Below are positions 18,353 to 26,808 of a DNA stretch of 64,000 nucleotides, piece after piece. The position numbers and the translations under genes were made by a program. The notes beneath the pieces were generated by a model that worked only from the letters and a program-made list of their open reading frames with translations, did not search any database and was not told the origin of the DNA. Each line of letters begins with the position of its first letter. The first letter of the stretch is position 1. Source of the stretch: Neoroseomonas alkaliterrae (GTDB lineage Bacteria > Pseudomonadota > Alphaproteobacteria > Acetobacterales > Acetobacteraceae); contig NZ_JACIJE010000004.1 of the NCBI RefSeq assembly GCF_014199195.1, forward strand, positions 186,001 through 250,000. Direction: 5' to 3'.

Positions 18353-19336
18353 ATGTTGCTGAATCGCCGCTCGACCCTTGCCTTCGCCCTTGCCGGCCTC
18401 GCCGCGCCGAGCCTCGTGCGGGCGCAGGGTGCCGCCGGGTGGCGGCCCTCCCGCCCGATCCGGCTGGTCGTGCCCTTCGCGCCGGGCGGGTCGAACGACA
18501 TCGTCGGGCGCATCATCGCCGAGCCCGCGGGGCAGATCCTCGGCCAGCCCATCGTCATCGAGAACCGCGCGGGCGCGGGCAGCGTGATCGGCTCGGAGGC
18601 GGTGGCTCGCGCGCCGGCTGACGGCCACACGCTGCTCATCAACAGCGCCCATGCCACGGTGCCGGCCATCGTCGCGCGCATGCCCTACAACGCGGTGACC
18701 GACTTCGAGGGCGTCGCGGTGGCCGGCTTCTCGCCGCATTCGCTGGTGGTGAATGCGAGGGTCGAGGCGCGCACCGCGCAGGAACTCGTGGCCCTGCTGC
18801 GCGCCAATCCGGGCCGCTACAACTTCGCCTCTGCCGGCATCGGCTCGGGCGTGCATCTCGCGGGCCTCGTGTTCATGAACCGGATGAACGTGCAGGCCGA
18901 GATGGTCCACTACCGCGGCGGCGGGCCGGGCGTCGCGGCGCTGGTCTCGGGCGAGGCGCAGTTCGGCACGCCGACCATGGCCTCCTCCATCGGGCAGGTG
19001 CGCGGCGGCGCGCTCAGGGCGCTCGCCGTGCTGTCCGAGGAGCGCAGCCCCGCCCTGCCCGACGTGCCGAGCGCGCCGCAGGCCGGCATCCCGGGCGTGA
19101 TCCACGAGGAGTTCTTCCCCATCACCGCGCCCAAGGGCACGCCGCCCGAGGCCATCGCGGCGCTGGGCGCGGCCTTCCGCCAGGCCATCCAGCAGAGCGC
19201 GGCGCGCCTCAACGAGATGGCCGGCGTCGCCCCGCGCGCGGGCTACGAGACCAACGCGCAGGTGATGGCCCTGGTGCGCGAGGGTGTCGAGAACTACACC
19301 CGCATCCTCCGCGCCGCGGGCGTGCAGCCCGAGTAG
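18353..19336 (+). CDS. TTT-type (Bug family) periplasmic solute-binding protein, copy 2
   Basis: 327 residues from an ATG at 18353, with the same upstream sequence (CAGGGAGACGTCC) as copy 1 and the same signal peptide type (LNRRSTLAFALAGLAAPSLVRAQ). By eye more than four of five residues match copy 1. Differences cluster in the likely ligand pocket region, for example NSSLATVPAMVL against NSAHATVPAIVA. That is compatible with a recent tandem duplication followed by some drift in ligand preference. It converges on the DUF4139 gene with 19 bases between. Confidence 0.93.
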   Translation: MLLNRRSTLAFALAGLAAPSLVRAQGAAGWRPSRPIRLVVPFAPGGSNDIVGRIIAEPAGQILGQPIVIENRAGAGSVIGSEAVARAPADGHTLLINSAHATVPAIVARMPYNAVTDFEGVAVAGFSPHSLVVNARVEARTAQELVALLRANPGRYNFASAGIGSGVHLAGLVFMNRMNVQAEMVHYRGGGPGVAALVSGEAQFGTPTMASSIGQVRGGALRALAVLSEERSPALPDVPSAPQAGIPGVIHEEFFPITAPKGTPPEAIAALGAAFRQAIQQSAARLNEMAGVAPRAGYETNAQVMALVREGVENYTRILRAAGVQPE

Positions 19337-19355
19337 CGACGGCGCGCGGCGGGGC

Positions 19356-21416
19356 CTACCCGCCGCGCTGCATCAGCGCGATGACGGCCCGCTGCCAGGC
19401 CTCCCAGGCCTGGTCGGCGGCGGCGCCGGCCTGCTCGGCCTCGCGGCTGGCGGCATTGAGGCGGCGGCGGGCCTCCTGCAATTCGGGGCCGGTGCGGTCC
19501 TCGGCGGCCTGGCGGGCGCGGGCGAGCGCCTGGTCCGCGCTGCGCCACGCGCGCGCCTTCAGCCGCGCGTCGTCGAGCAGGCGGCGGAGGTCCCGCATCG
19601 CCTCGACCACCGCGACGAGGTCGGCGCGGCCCGGCGCGCCCTCCGGCACGCGGGCGAGCAGCTCCTGCAGGCGTTCCATGGTGCCCGGCCCCCCGGGCAG
19701 TCGGCGCAGGTTCTGCTCGATGTCGAATTGCTGCCAGCGCAGCAGGATCGGCTCGCCGAGGCCGGTGTCCCACAGCGCGAGCTCCTGGCGCAGCGCGCGC
19801 TCGAAGCCGAGCTGCAGCGTGCGTGGGGAGCCGTCGAGCTCGGCCTCGTGCCGCAGGCCGTAATCGCCCTGGGAGACGATGGGGAAGGTCGGCGTCGCCC
19901 CCGGCCGCGCCGGCACGTCCACCACCATGGTGCCGCGCGCCCCGCGCGGGTCCACCGCGAGGGAGACGACCTCGGTGCGCGTCCCGTTGACGATGACATA
20001 GCCGCGCCGCATGCCGATCCCGGTGACGCGCTCGGTGGTGCTGGCGGTCTGCGCGAGCGTGACGTCGCGATCCCGCCCGAAGGCGAGCACGCGGGCATCG
20101 CCGGCCGGGATGGCCCGAATCTCGGCGTCGCCGAGGAAGACGCCGGCCTCGTTGCCCTCCGCGCCATAGACCGTGGCGAGGCCATCGGGCAGGGTGTGCG
20201 GAGTCGCGTTGCGGATGCGCACCGCCTGGAGCGGACTGCGCGCCGAAAGATCCTGCACCCACCAGATGCGCTCGGCTGGCAGGCGGACATCCACGAAGGG
20301 GACATTGGCGGTCTCGCCGCTGCGGATCGTCACCGGCTCGGCCAGCACGAAGGCGACGCGGCCGGCCGAGGCCTCGGCGGCGGCGGCGGCCGCGGGTGCT
20401 GCGGTGCCGCCGATGTCCGCGCCCACCGCGGGCGGGGCCGCGCGGAGGCGCGCGAACTCGCCCGTGGGGGCGCTCAGGGCCGGCGCGGGGGCGGGGGGCG
20501 GCGGCGTGACCGGGATGGGCCTTCCGCCGGTGTCCGGGCGCACCTGCACCGCGCCGGCGATGCGCACCGGCAGTTCGGGGCGCGGGACGGTGATCGGCTC
20601 GTAGATGCGCTGGCGGAAGGCCGCGGCCTCGCCCGAGACGAGCGCGAGGCGCACGCCCTCCCAATCGCTGCCGGAGGCGTTCTCGACCACCGCCCAGCCC
20701 TGCAGCCGCGCCTCTGCCGTGCCGCCCGCCGCTCCCACCGGCGGCACCAGCAGCCGGTAGGAGGGCTTCCACAGCGGCGCGCCCGCGACATAGAGCACGG
20801 CCACCTGCCGGGCGCGGTCGGCGCGCAGGCGGATCTCGATCCGGCGCTCGTCGGCGCTGCGCGCGGCCGCGAGCGCCTCGGCCGCGCGCGCGACGCGGGT
20901 CGCGAGCGCCTGGTCGGTCAGCGTCACCTCGTCGCCCTCCCGCAGCAGGACGGTGCGCAGGCCGGTCGGCGTGATCAGTGTCAGGCGCAGCCCGCCCGCG
21001 CTCGCCGCGCCGCCCTGGCCGCCGGCGACCGGGGGCACCTCGGCGGCATCGGCGATGCGGCCGCGCGCCCCGCCCGCCTCGGCCTCCTGGCCGCGCAGCG
21101 CGGAGAGCAGGCGCTCGCGGCTCTCGAAATCCTCCGGGCGCAGCGGCAGGCCGCGGAAGGCCTCCCCGGTCAGGTCCCGGGCGGGCAGGCGCACGCCTTC
21201 GACCGTGCCGGCGGTGTCCACCACGATCAGGCTGCGCAGCAGGTCGTCCACATCGTCGGTGGGCGCGCGGAAGGTGACCGAGGCGTCAGGCGCGACCTCC
21301 CCGGCGCGCTCGATCTGCGCGAGGCCGGCGGAGGAGAGGGTGACGCTGCGCACCGGCAGCTCGGTCGCGAGCGCGGTCGAGGCCGCGAGCAGGAAGGTGA
21401 GGGTCAGGCGGCGCAT
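19356..21416 (-). CDS. DUF4139 domain-containing exported protein
   Basis: 686 residues from an ATG at 21416 preceded by a GAGG ribosome site. The N-terminus is a Sec signal peptide (RRLTLTFLLAASTALA, mature from about ELPVRSVTL). The family block is visible as LYVAGAPLWKPSYRLLVPP and LQGWAVVENASGSDWEGVRLALVSGE. A Pro/Ala-rich linker divides the domain near residue 330. The C-terminal 120 residues are strongly helical and Ala/Arg/Glu-rich, likely a coiled coil. Related proteins are mostly beta-rich and of unknown role; some are described as mucoidy inhibitor A-like. It acts in the periplasm or outside the cell. Confidence 0.88.
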   Translation of the reverse strand: MRRLTLTFLLAASTALATELPVRSVTLSSAGLAQIERAGEVAPDASVTFRAPTDDVDDLLRSLIVVDTAGTVEGVRLPARDLTGEAFRGLPLRPEDFESRERLLSALRGQEAEAGGARGRIADAAEVPPVAGGQGGAASAGGLRLTLITPTGLRTVLLREGDEVTLTDQALATRVARAAEALAAARSADERRIEIRLRADRARQVAVLYVAGAPLWKPSYRLLVPPVGAAGGTAEARLQGWAVVENASGSDWEGVRLALVSGEAAAFRQRIYEPITVPRPELPVRIAGAVQVRPDTGGRPIPVTPPPPAPAPALSAPTGEFARLRAAPPAVGADIGGTAAPAAAAAAEASAGRVAFVLAEPVTIRSGETANVPFVDVRLPAERIWWVQDLSARSPLQAVRIRNATPHTLPDGLATVYGAEGNEAGVFLGDAEIRAIPAGDARVLAFGRDRDVTLAQTASTTERVTGIGMRRGYVIVNGTRTEVVSLAVDPRGARGTMVVDVPARPGATPTFPIVSQGDYGLRHEAELDGSPRTLQLGFERALRQELALWDTGLGEPILLRWQQFDIEQNLRRLPGGPGTMERLQELLARVPEGAPGRADLVAVVEAMRDLRRLLDDARLKARAWRSADQALARARQAAEDRTGPELQEARRRLNAASREAEQAGAAADQAWEAWQRAVIALMQRGG

Positions 21417-21501
21417 GGCGTTATCCTCTTCACCGGGGCGCGGAGGGTAGGAAGCCGCCCCGGCGCGGTCCAGTGACGAGGCCTCGACCGACCGAAGCGC
21501 T

Positions 21502-22137
21502 TCAGGCCGCGAGCACGATGTCGAAGACGGCGCGGAGCGCGCCAGGCTCGAGGCGCTCGGCGGGGAGGAAGGGGATGACCACCGCCTCCCGCGCGCGCGG
21601 GTCGCGGATGCGGTTGAGCAGGCCGTCGCGGGCGTTGAGCGGCTCCCCCGCCACATAGAGCTGGGTGACGAGGCCCGCGCCCGCCCGCGGCGTGACCTGC
21701 ACATGGATGTGCGGCGTGCGGCCGGGATAGGGCGCGGGGCGGATGGTGCGGAAGGCGTAGGCGCCGCGCGCATCGGTCAGCGCGCGGCCATAGCCCTGGA
21801 AATGCGGGTCGAAGCGCTCGGTGCCGGGCGCGCGGGGATGGCGGTAGATGCCTTGGGCGTCGCATTGCCAGATCTCGACCAGCGCGCCGGCCAGCGGCGT
21901 GCCATGCGTGTCGGTGACGCGGCCGGAGAGGTGGGTGACGGTGCCCATCGCCTCGGCCGCCGCGCCGCGCACGCGAACGAGGTCGGCATCGGTGTCGGCG
22001 GGAAAGGCCACGGGGTAGAAGGGCCCGCGCGTCTGAGCGGGCGTGGGGATGCGCGGCTCGGCGGCGAGCGCGCCCGGCAGGATCAGGCCGGGTGTGGCGA
22101 GCAGCACGCCGCGGCGCGGCAGGGCGGGCGGGATCAT
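21502..22137 (-). CDS. Exported intradiol ring-cleavage dioxygenase-like protein
   Basis: 211 residues. The C-terminal domain matches the catalytic fold of protocatechuate/catechol dioxygenases: SGRVTDTHGTPLAGALVEIWQCD, then IYRH, TPHIHV. The four iron ligands can be placed at Tyr98, Tyr137, His143 and His145, so it looks active. Unusually for this family there is an N-terminal Arg-Arg signal (PRRGVLLATPGLILPGALAAE), which puts it outside the cytoplasm. It is shorter than cytosolic PcaH/PcaG and has no partner subunit or beta-ketoadipate genes beside it. The substrate is unknown; pobA lies far away at 60 kb. Confidence 0.85.
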   Translation of the reverse strand: MIPPALPRRGVLLATPGLILPGALAAEPRIPTPAQTRGPFYPVAFPADTDADLVRVRGAAAEAMGTVTHLSGRVTDTHGTPLAGALVEIWQCDAQGIYRHPRAPGTERFDPHFQGYGRALTDARGAYAFRTIRPAPYPGRTPHIHVQVTPRAGAGLVTQLYVAGEPLNARDGLLNRIRDPRAREAVVIPFLPAERLEPGALRAVFDIVLAA

Positions 22138-22192
22138 GGGTGCAGTCTGGCAGCGCGCGCCCGCGCTGCGTGTTGCGAAATGCGACCGCCCG

Positions 22193-22777
22193 TCACATCA
22201 GCGCGGGAATCAGCGAGGCGACCAGCAGCAGGGCCATCGCGATGTTGAAGGCCTGCAGCGAGTTGCCGTTCCGCAGCAGTCGCGCGGCGCCCGCGCCGAG
22301 GCCCGCCCAGACCAGCGTGCAGGGCAGGCAGACCAAGGCGAAGGCGCCGGCGATCAGCAGCGTCTCGGCCAGGATGTCGCCCTGCGGCGTGGTGAAGGCG
22401 GGAATGGCGGCGAGGGCGATCATCCATGCCTTCGGGTTGACCCACTGGAACAGCGCCGCGCCCAGGAAGCCGAGCGGCGGCCGCGACGGCCCTTCGCCGG
22501 GCGCGCCGGCGCGGGCGATCTTCCAGGCGAGAACCAGCAGCCAGGCCGCGCCGCCCCATTTCAGCGCCGCATGCAGCAACGGCCAGGCGGCGAAGGGGCC
22601 TGCGAGGCCGAGCCCCACGATCACCAGCATGGCGGCGAAGCCGAGCGCGATCCCCCCCTGGTGCGGCAGCGTCGCGCGCACGCCGTGATTGGCCGCCGCC
22701 GCCGCGACCATCAGCACATTCGGCCCCGGCGTGATGGACATGGCGATGGCGAAGCCGAGCAGGGGCAGCGTTTCCAT
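22193..22777 (-). CDS. LysE/RhtB family amino-acid exporter
   Basis: 194 residues with about five to six hydrophobic segments and the family N-terminus (LGFAIAMSITPGPNVLMVAA), including the conserved TPGPN. A second family block is GFLGAALFQWVNPKAWMIAL. Members export amino acids or related metabolites across the inner membrane. The gene is divergent from ridA with about 100 bases between, where both promoters should lie. The exported substrate cannot be read from the sequence. Confidence 0.92.
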   Translation of the reverse strand: METLPLLGFAIAMSITPGPNVLMVAAAAANHGVRATLPHQGGIALGFAAMLVIVGLGLAGPFAAWPLLHAALKWGGAAWLLVLAWKIARAGAPGEGPSRPPLGFLGAALFQWVNPKAWMIALAAIPAFTTPQGDILAETLLIAGAFALVCLPCTLVWAGLGAGAARLLRNGNSLQAFNIAMALLLVASLIPALM

Positions 22778-22874
22778 TGGGCGATGGTAGGGCAGTCATG
22801 CTGACCTTTCCATGCGCTCTTGCCGGACCGCTCATGCGCGTGTGGCATGGCGCCTGCCACACAAGGAGGACGCC

Positions 22875-23342
22875 ATGCCCGAGGAGACACCCGAACAGCG
22901 CCTCGCCGCGCTCGGCCTGCGCCTGCCCGCCGTGCCGAAGCCGATCGGGACCTATGTGCCGTACCGGATCGAGGGCGGCTTCCTCTACACCTCGGGCCAG
23001 GGGCCACGGGGGCATGAGGGGGTGGCCCTGCGCGGCAAGGTGCCGAGCGAGGTCGGCATCGAGGCCGCCTATGCCGCGGCGCGCGCGGTGGGGCTGAACC
23101 TGCTCGCCACCGCGGCGGAGGCGGCGGGCGGGCTGCACCGGCTGAAGGCGGTGAAGGTGCTCGGCATGGTCAATGCCGCCCCGGATTTCGAGGATCACCC
23201 GAAGGTGATCAACGGCTGCTCCGATCTCTTCGTCGCGGTGCTGGGCGAGAATGGCCGGCATGCGCGCTCGGCCGTGGGCATGGGCTCGCTGCCGGGCCGC
23301 ATCCCGGTGGAGATCGAGGCGATCTTCCGTGTCATCGGCTGA
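22875..23342 (+). CDS. RidA family enamine/imine deaminase
   Basis: 155 residues from an ATG at 22875, with a strong AAGGAGG ribosome site nine bases upstream. The sequence has the RidA pattern: GGFLYTSGQGP near residues 37-47, VKVLGMVNAAPDFEDHPKVINGCSD, and the C-terminal RSAVGMGSLPGRIPVEIEAIF. These trimeric proteins hydrolyse reactive enamines and imines released by PLP enzymes. This subgroup is longer than Escherichia coli RidA and resembles the YjgF-like group in which the key arginine is less conserved. The stop overlaps the start of the next gene. Confidence 0.9.
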   Translation: MPEETPEQRLAALGLRLPAVPKPIGTYVPYRIEGGFLYTSGQGPRGHEGVALRGKVPSEVGIEAAYAAARAVGLNLLATAAEAAGGLHRLKAVKVLGMVNAAPDFEDHPKVINGCSDLFVAVLGENGRHARSAVGMGSLPGRIPVEIEAIFRVIG

Positions 23343-23736
23343 GGATGCGGACCCCGCGGCGCAGCCCGCGGCGGTTGCCGCCGCGCTCGCCGTGCTCGAC
23401 GCGCACATCGCGGCGCTGAATGCGCGCGATGCGCCGGCGATCGCCGCGACGCTGCATTTCCCGCACTACCGGCTCTCGCCCACGGCGATGAAGACGTGGG
23501 AGACGCCGGCAGGCTACCTCGCCGACTTCCTGGCCCGCGCCGGGGCCGGCTGGGCGGCGAGCGTCTGGGAGTTCCGCCGCCCGGTCGCCGCCTCGGCCGA
23601 GAAGGTGCATCTCGACGTGCAGTTCGCGCGGCTCGATGCGGCAGGCGCGGTGATCGGCCGCTACCGCTCGCTGTGGGTGGTGACGCGGCGGGACGGGCGC
23701 TGGGCGGTCGCGCTGCGATCCACCTTCGCGCCCTGA
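23329..23736 (+). CDS. NTF2/SnoaL-like small protein
   Basis: 135 residues from a GTG at 23329 that overlaps the end of ridA, indicating coupling. The fold signature is an N-terminal helix DAHIAALNARDAPAIAATL, followed by FPHYRLSP and a C-terminal strand pair RYRSLWVVTRRDGRWAVALRSTFAP, as in nuclear transport factor 2/SnoaL-like proteins. No clear catalytic residues can be named. Such proteins bind small hydrophobic ligands or are cyclases or hydrolases. Pairing with RidA suggests handling of a small reactive metabolite, but this is inference. Confidence 0.75.
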   Translation: MSSAEDADPAAQPAAVAAALAVLDAHIAALNARDAPAIAATLHFPHYRLSPTAMKTWETPAGYLADFLARAGAGWAASVWEFRRPVAASAEKVHLDVQFARLDAAGAVIGRYRSLWVVTRRDGRWAVALRSTFAP

Positions 23737-23744
23737 GCCTCGCG

Positions 23745-23779
23745 CCGGCGGGCCAAGGGATGGATCCCTCGTCCGCCGG
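23745..23779. terminator. Hairpin between convergent genes, likely bidirectional terminator
   Basis: An outer 7-bp stem (23745-23751 with 23773-23779) encloses an inner 5-bp stem (23756-23760 with 23765-23769) and a four-base loop. It fills the gap between the stop codons of the NTF2-like gene and the amidohydrolase gene. There is no clear T-run on either side. Confidence 0.45.
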
Positions 23780-23782
23780 GCG

Positions 23783-25237
23783 TCAGACGCGGTTGCGCGT
23801 GACGAGCCGCCCCGGCTTCTCCCCCGTCGCGCCCTTGCCCGCGACATAGGTCGGCACGCCATTCGCCCACACCTCCTCGATGCCCGCGCTCGCCTGCTTC
23901 GGCTGCTCGAAGGTCGCGCGGTCGATCACGGTCTCGGCGTCGAACAGCACGAGGTCGGCATAGGCGCCTTCGCGGATCACGCCGCGGTCCACCATGCCGA
24001 ACAGGGTCGCGGTGCGCCCGGTCATCTTGTGGATGGCGGTCTCCATGCTGAACAGGCGCAGCTCGCGCGCATAGAGGCCGAGCACGCGCGGGAATGTGCC
24101 CCACAGGCGCGGATGCGGATGCGCGTCGTGCGGGATGCCGTCCGAGCCGATGACCGAGGCCGGGTGCGCCATGATCCGGCGCACATCCTCCTCGTCCATC
24201 TGGAAGGTGATCTGGCCCGCGGGCAGGAGGCGCTCGGCCGCGGCGCGGATGTCGGTGTTCCAGCCGCGCGCGATGTCGGAGAGATACTTCCCCGCCATCT
24301 CCGGGTGCGGGATGGACCAGGTGATCATCACCTTCACGTCCTCGCGCAGGCGGTCCGGCATCAGCACGGTGGAGCCGGCCGGGTAGGGATACATGTCGAA
24401 GAACACGTCCTGCGTCTGGTTGTAGGCGTCGAGCAGCGCGAGCGTCTGCGTCGAGCGCCCGTAGTTCTCCGGCATCGAGCATTTGTGGTGGCTGACCCAG
24501 ACCGGCACGCCGACGCGCTTGCCGATCTTCGCCGTCTCCTCGATCGAGGCGAGCACGCGGTCGGCCTCGTCGCGCATGTGGGTGACGTAGATGCCGCCGA
24601 AGGCGCGCAGGGGTTCGGCGACGGCGATCACCTCCTCGGTCGTCGCATGCATGTTGGGCGGGTAGTAGAGGCCGGTGGAGAAGCCCGAGGCGCCCTCGGC
24701 CAGCGACTGCTTGAGGCGCAGGCGCATGTGCTCGATCTCGGAATCCTTCGCCGGGCGCATCACGTCGCCGTCCATGGCTTCCACCCGCATGGTCTGGTGG
24801 CCCACCAGGGCGTAGGTGTTCACCTCGGACCCGCGCTTCTTCAGCTCATGCGCGTAGTCGCCGAAGCTGTCGAAGCGCCACCAGCCCTCCTCGCCGATCA
24901 GGTCGAGCGGCGGCGGCGGCAGGCGCTTGAAGCGCGCAGGCGCGAGGCTGACGCCGCAATTGCCCACGACCACGGTGGTGACACCCTGGCTGATCTTGCA
25001 GGTCATGCAGTCCGGCCCGCACATCACGGCGCGGTCGTCATGGGTATGGGCGTCGATGAAGCCGGGGGCGAGCGCGCGGCCGTTCGCGACCACCTCGCGA
25101 TCCGCGCTCGCGGCCCCGAGGTCGCCCACGGCCACGATGCGGTCGCCGGTCACGCCGACATCGCCGCGGCGGCGCGGCGCGCCGGTGCCGTCGAAGATGG
25201 TGGCATCGCGGATAATGAGGTCGCAGCGCAGCGCCAT
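23783..25237 (-). CDS. N-acyl-D-amino-acid deacylase (D-aminoacylase family amidohydrolase)
   Basis: 484 residues from an ATG at 25237. Metal-binding and family motifs are present in order: GFIDAHTHDD (HxH), VVVGNCGVSLAP with the zinc-ligand cysteine, GFSTGLYYPP, YVTHMRDE, and SDGIPHDAHPHPRLWGTFPRVLG, which is highly typical of D-aminoacylases. The enzyme releases D-amino acids from N-acyl derivatives in the cytosol. It is divergent from a Liv-type binding protein gene, 152 bases away, which might import its substrate. Confidence 0.93.
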   Translation of the reverse strand: MALRCDLIIRDATIFDGTGAPRRRGDVGVTGDRIVAVGDLGAASADREVVANGRALAPGFIDAHTHDDRAVMCGPDCMTCKISQGVTTVVVGNCGVSLAPARFKRLPPPPLDLIGEEGWWRFDSFGDYAHELKKRGSEVNTYALVGHQTMRVEAMDGDVMRPAKDSEIEHMRLRLKQSLAEGASGFSTGLYYPPNMHATTEEVIAVAEPLRAFGGIYVTHMRDEADRVLASIEETAKIGKRVGVPVWVSHHKCSMPENYGRSTQTLALLDAYNQTQDVFFDMYPYPAGSTVLMPDRLREDVKVMITWSIPHPEMAGKYLSDIARGWNTDIRAAAERLLPAGQITFQMDEEDVRRIMAHPASVIGSDGIPHDAHPHPRLWGTFPRVLGLYARELRLFSMETAIHKMTGRTATLFGMVDRGVIREGAYADLVLFDAETVIDRATFEQPKQASAGIEEVWANGVPTYVAGKGATGEKPGRLVTRNRV

Positions 25238-25389
25238 GGCCGGTCCTGTCCTGGAACAAGGGAATGTGACCCGCGGATGATGGACCGGCTCGGCCCGTCG
25301 CGGAACCCGCCCCTTGCGGGCGGGCACGGGCGGCGGCCAGCATGGCGCGGGGCGGCAGCCGCCCGTGCAGCAGAAGCGAGGAACGCCAG

Positions 25390-26628
25390 ATGACAGACTT
25401 CAACCGCCGCCAGGTGCTGGCCGGCGCCGGCATGGCCGGGGCCGCGCTGGTCGCCGTGCCGCGCGCCCGCGCGCAGGACCAGGTGATCCGTATCGGCGTG
25501 CTGGCGGATTTCTCCGGCCCCTATCGCAGCACCTCCGGCCCGACGAGCCTCGCCGCCGCGCAGCAGGCGGTGGAGGATCTCGGCATGGCGAACCGCGGCA
25601 TCCGCGTCGAGGTGCTGCAGGGCGACCACCAGAACCGCCCCGACGCCGCGCTGGCGCTGGCGCGCCGCTGGATCGACCAGGACGGCGTGGACATGATCTG
25701 CGAGGTGAACAACTCCGCCATCGCGCTCGCGGTGGCGAACCTCGTGCGGGAGAAGGACCGCATCCAGCTCGTCTCGGGTGCCGCCACCTCGGCGCTGACC
25801 GGGCCGCAATGCAGCACCCACACCATCCACTGGACCTACGACACCTGGATGTTCGCCAATGTGGTGGGCGGCGCCACCGTGCGCTCGGGCGGCGATTCCT
25901 GGTACTTCATCACCGCCGACTACGCCTTCGGCCACCAGCTCGAACGCGACACCGGCGGCTTCGTGACCCGCGCGGGCGGGCGCGTTCTGGGCTCGGCCCG
26001 CTATCCCTTCCCGGGCACGACGGATTTCTCCTCCTTCCTGCTGCAGGCGCAGGCGAGCCGGGCGAAGGTGGTCGGCCTCGCCATGGCCGCTGGCGACATG
26101 GTGAACTGCGTCAAGCAGGCGCACGAATTCGGCCTGACGCGGCGCGGCGCGCAGCTCGCGGGCATGATCATGTTCGTGCAGGATATCCGCGGCATCGGGC
26201 TCGAGGCCGCGCAGGGGATGGTGATGTGCGAGGTCTTCTACCACGACCTCAACGACCGCACCCGCGCCCTGGCCAGCCGCATCCTGCGCCGCACGCCCGA
26301 CAACATGCCGAGCCAGGAGCATGCCGGCACCTATTCATGCTGCATCCACTACCTCAAGGCGGTGGCCGAGATCGGCGTGGCGCGCGCCAAGCAGTCGGGC
26401 ATGGCCGCGATCGAGGTGATGAAGCGCATGCCGACCGACGACGACGCCTTCGGCCCCGGGCGCATCCGCGAGGACAACCGCAAGATCCACCCGGCCTATC
26501 TGTTCGAGGTGAAGTCGCCCGCCGAGAGCCGCGGCATGTGGGATTTCTACAAGCTGCGCGCGACCGTGCCGGCCGAGGAGGCCTTCCGCCCGGTGGCCGA
26601 GGGCGGCTGTCCCCTGGTGCGGGGCTGA
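25390..26628 (+). CDS. Branched-chain amino-acid-type ABC transporter periplasmic binding protein
   Basis: 412 residues from an ATG at 25390. A Tat-type signal (NRRQVLAGAGMAGAALVAVPRARA) precedes a type I periplasmic binding fold: IRIGVLADFSGPYRSTSGP, FITADYAFGHQLERD. No permease or ATPase genes are beside it, so it is an orphan or works with a distant transporter. The divergent D-aminoacylase suggests an N-acyl amino acid or peptide ligand, but the Liv family binds many compounds, including aromatics and amides. Confidence 0.92.
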   Translation: MTDFNRRQVLAGAGMAGAALVAVPRARAQDQVIRIGVLADFSGPYRSTSGPTSLAAAQQAVEDLGMANRGIRVEVLQGDHQNRPDAALALARRWIDQDGVDMICEVNNSAIALAVANLVREKDRIQLVSGAATSALTGPQCSTHTIHWTYDTWMFANVVGGATVRSGGDSWYFITADYAFGHQLERDTGGFVTRAGGRVLGSARYPFPGTTDFSSFLLQAQASRAKVVGLAMAAGDMVNCVKQAHEFGLTRRGAQLAGMIMFVQDIRGIGLEAAQGMVMCEVFYHDLNDRTRALASRILRRTPDNMPSQEHAGTYSCCIHYLKAVAEIGVARAKQSGMAAIEVMKRMPTDDDAFGPGRIREDNRKIHPAYLFEVKSPAESRGMWDFYKLRATVPAEEAFRPVAEGGCPLVRG

Positions 26629-26637
26629 TCTCCGGGC

Positions 26638-26660
26638 GGGGCTGCCGCGCAGGCGGCCCC
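26638..26660 (+). terminator. Hairpin after the binding-protein gene
   Basis: A GC stem (26638-26642 with 26656-26660, continued by 26644-26646 with 26652-26654, one G-T wobble between) with a five-base loop starts ten bases after the stop of the binding-protein gene. There is no T-run, so it may act only as a 3' stabiliser. Confidence 0.4.
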
Positions 26661-26684
26661 GCGCCGCGATTCCCGGGGTGACCA

Positions 26685-26726
26685 CCACCTGTAGCGGCTG
26701 GCGCGCCTGGCCTCCACAAGATGTGG
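26685..26726 (+). promoter_or_regulatory. Two palindromic boxes before the ribonucleotide reductase gene, possible NrdR sites
   Basis: 26714-26726 is a perfect palindrome, CCACA-AGA-TGTGG. A similar, weaker one, CCACCTGTAGCGG, is at 26685-26697, with centres 29 bases apart. NrdR represses ribonucleotide reductase genes by binding two boxes of about 16 bases with CAC/GTG ends, normally about 31 bases apart. The location fits, but the spacing is slightly short and the left box is poor. Confidence 0.35.
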
Positions 26727-26808
26727 TGGCGCCGAACTGATATCCAGGATACCACTACGCCATGCCGGAGCGCCGCGGGGGCGGCAGGCGGGAAGGGGGA
26801 CCTGGACG

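Noticed and set aside
26629-26808. Cobalamin riboswitch before the B12-dependent reductase
   Set aside because: The gap is short, no B12-box sequence or expected helices were found, and such genes are usually controlled by NrdR instead.
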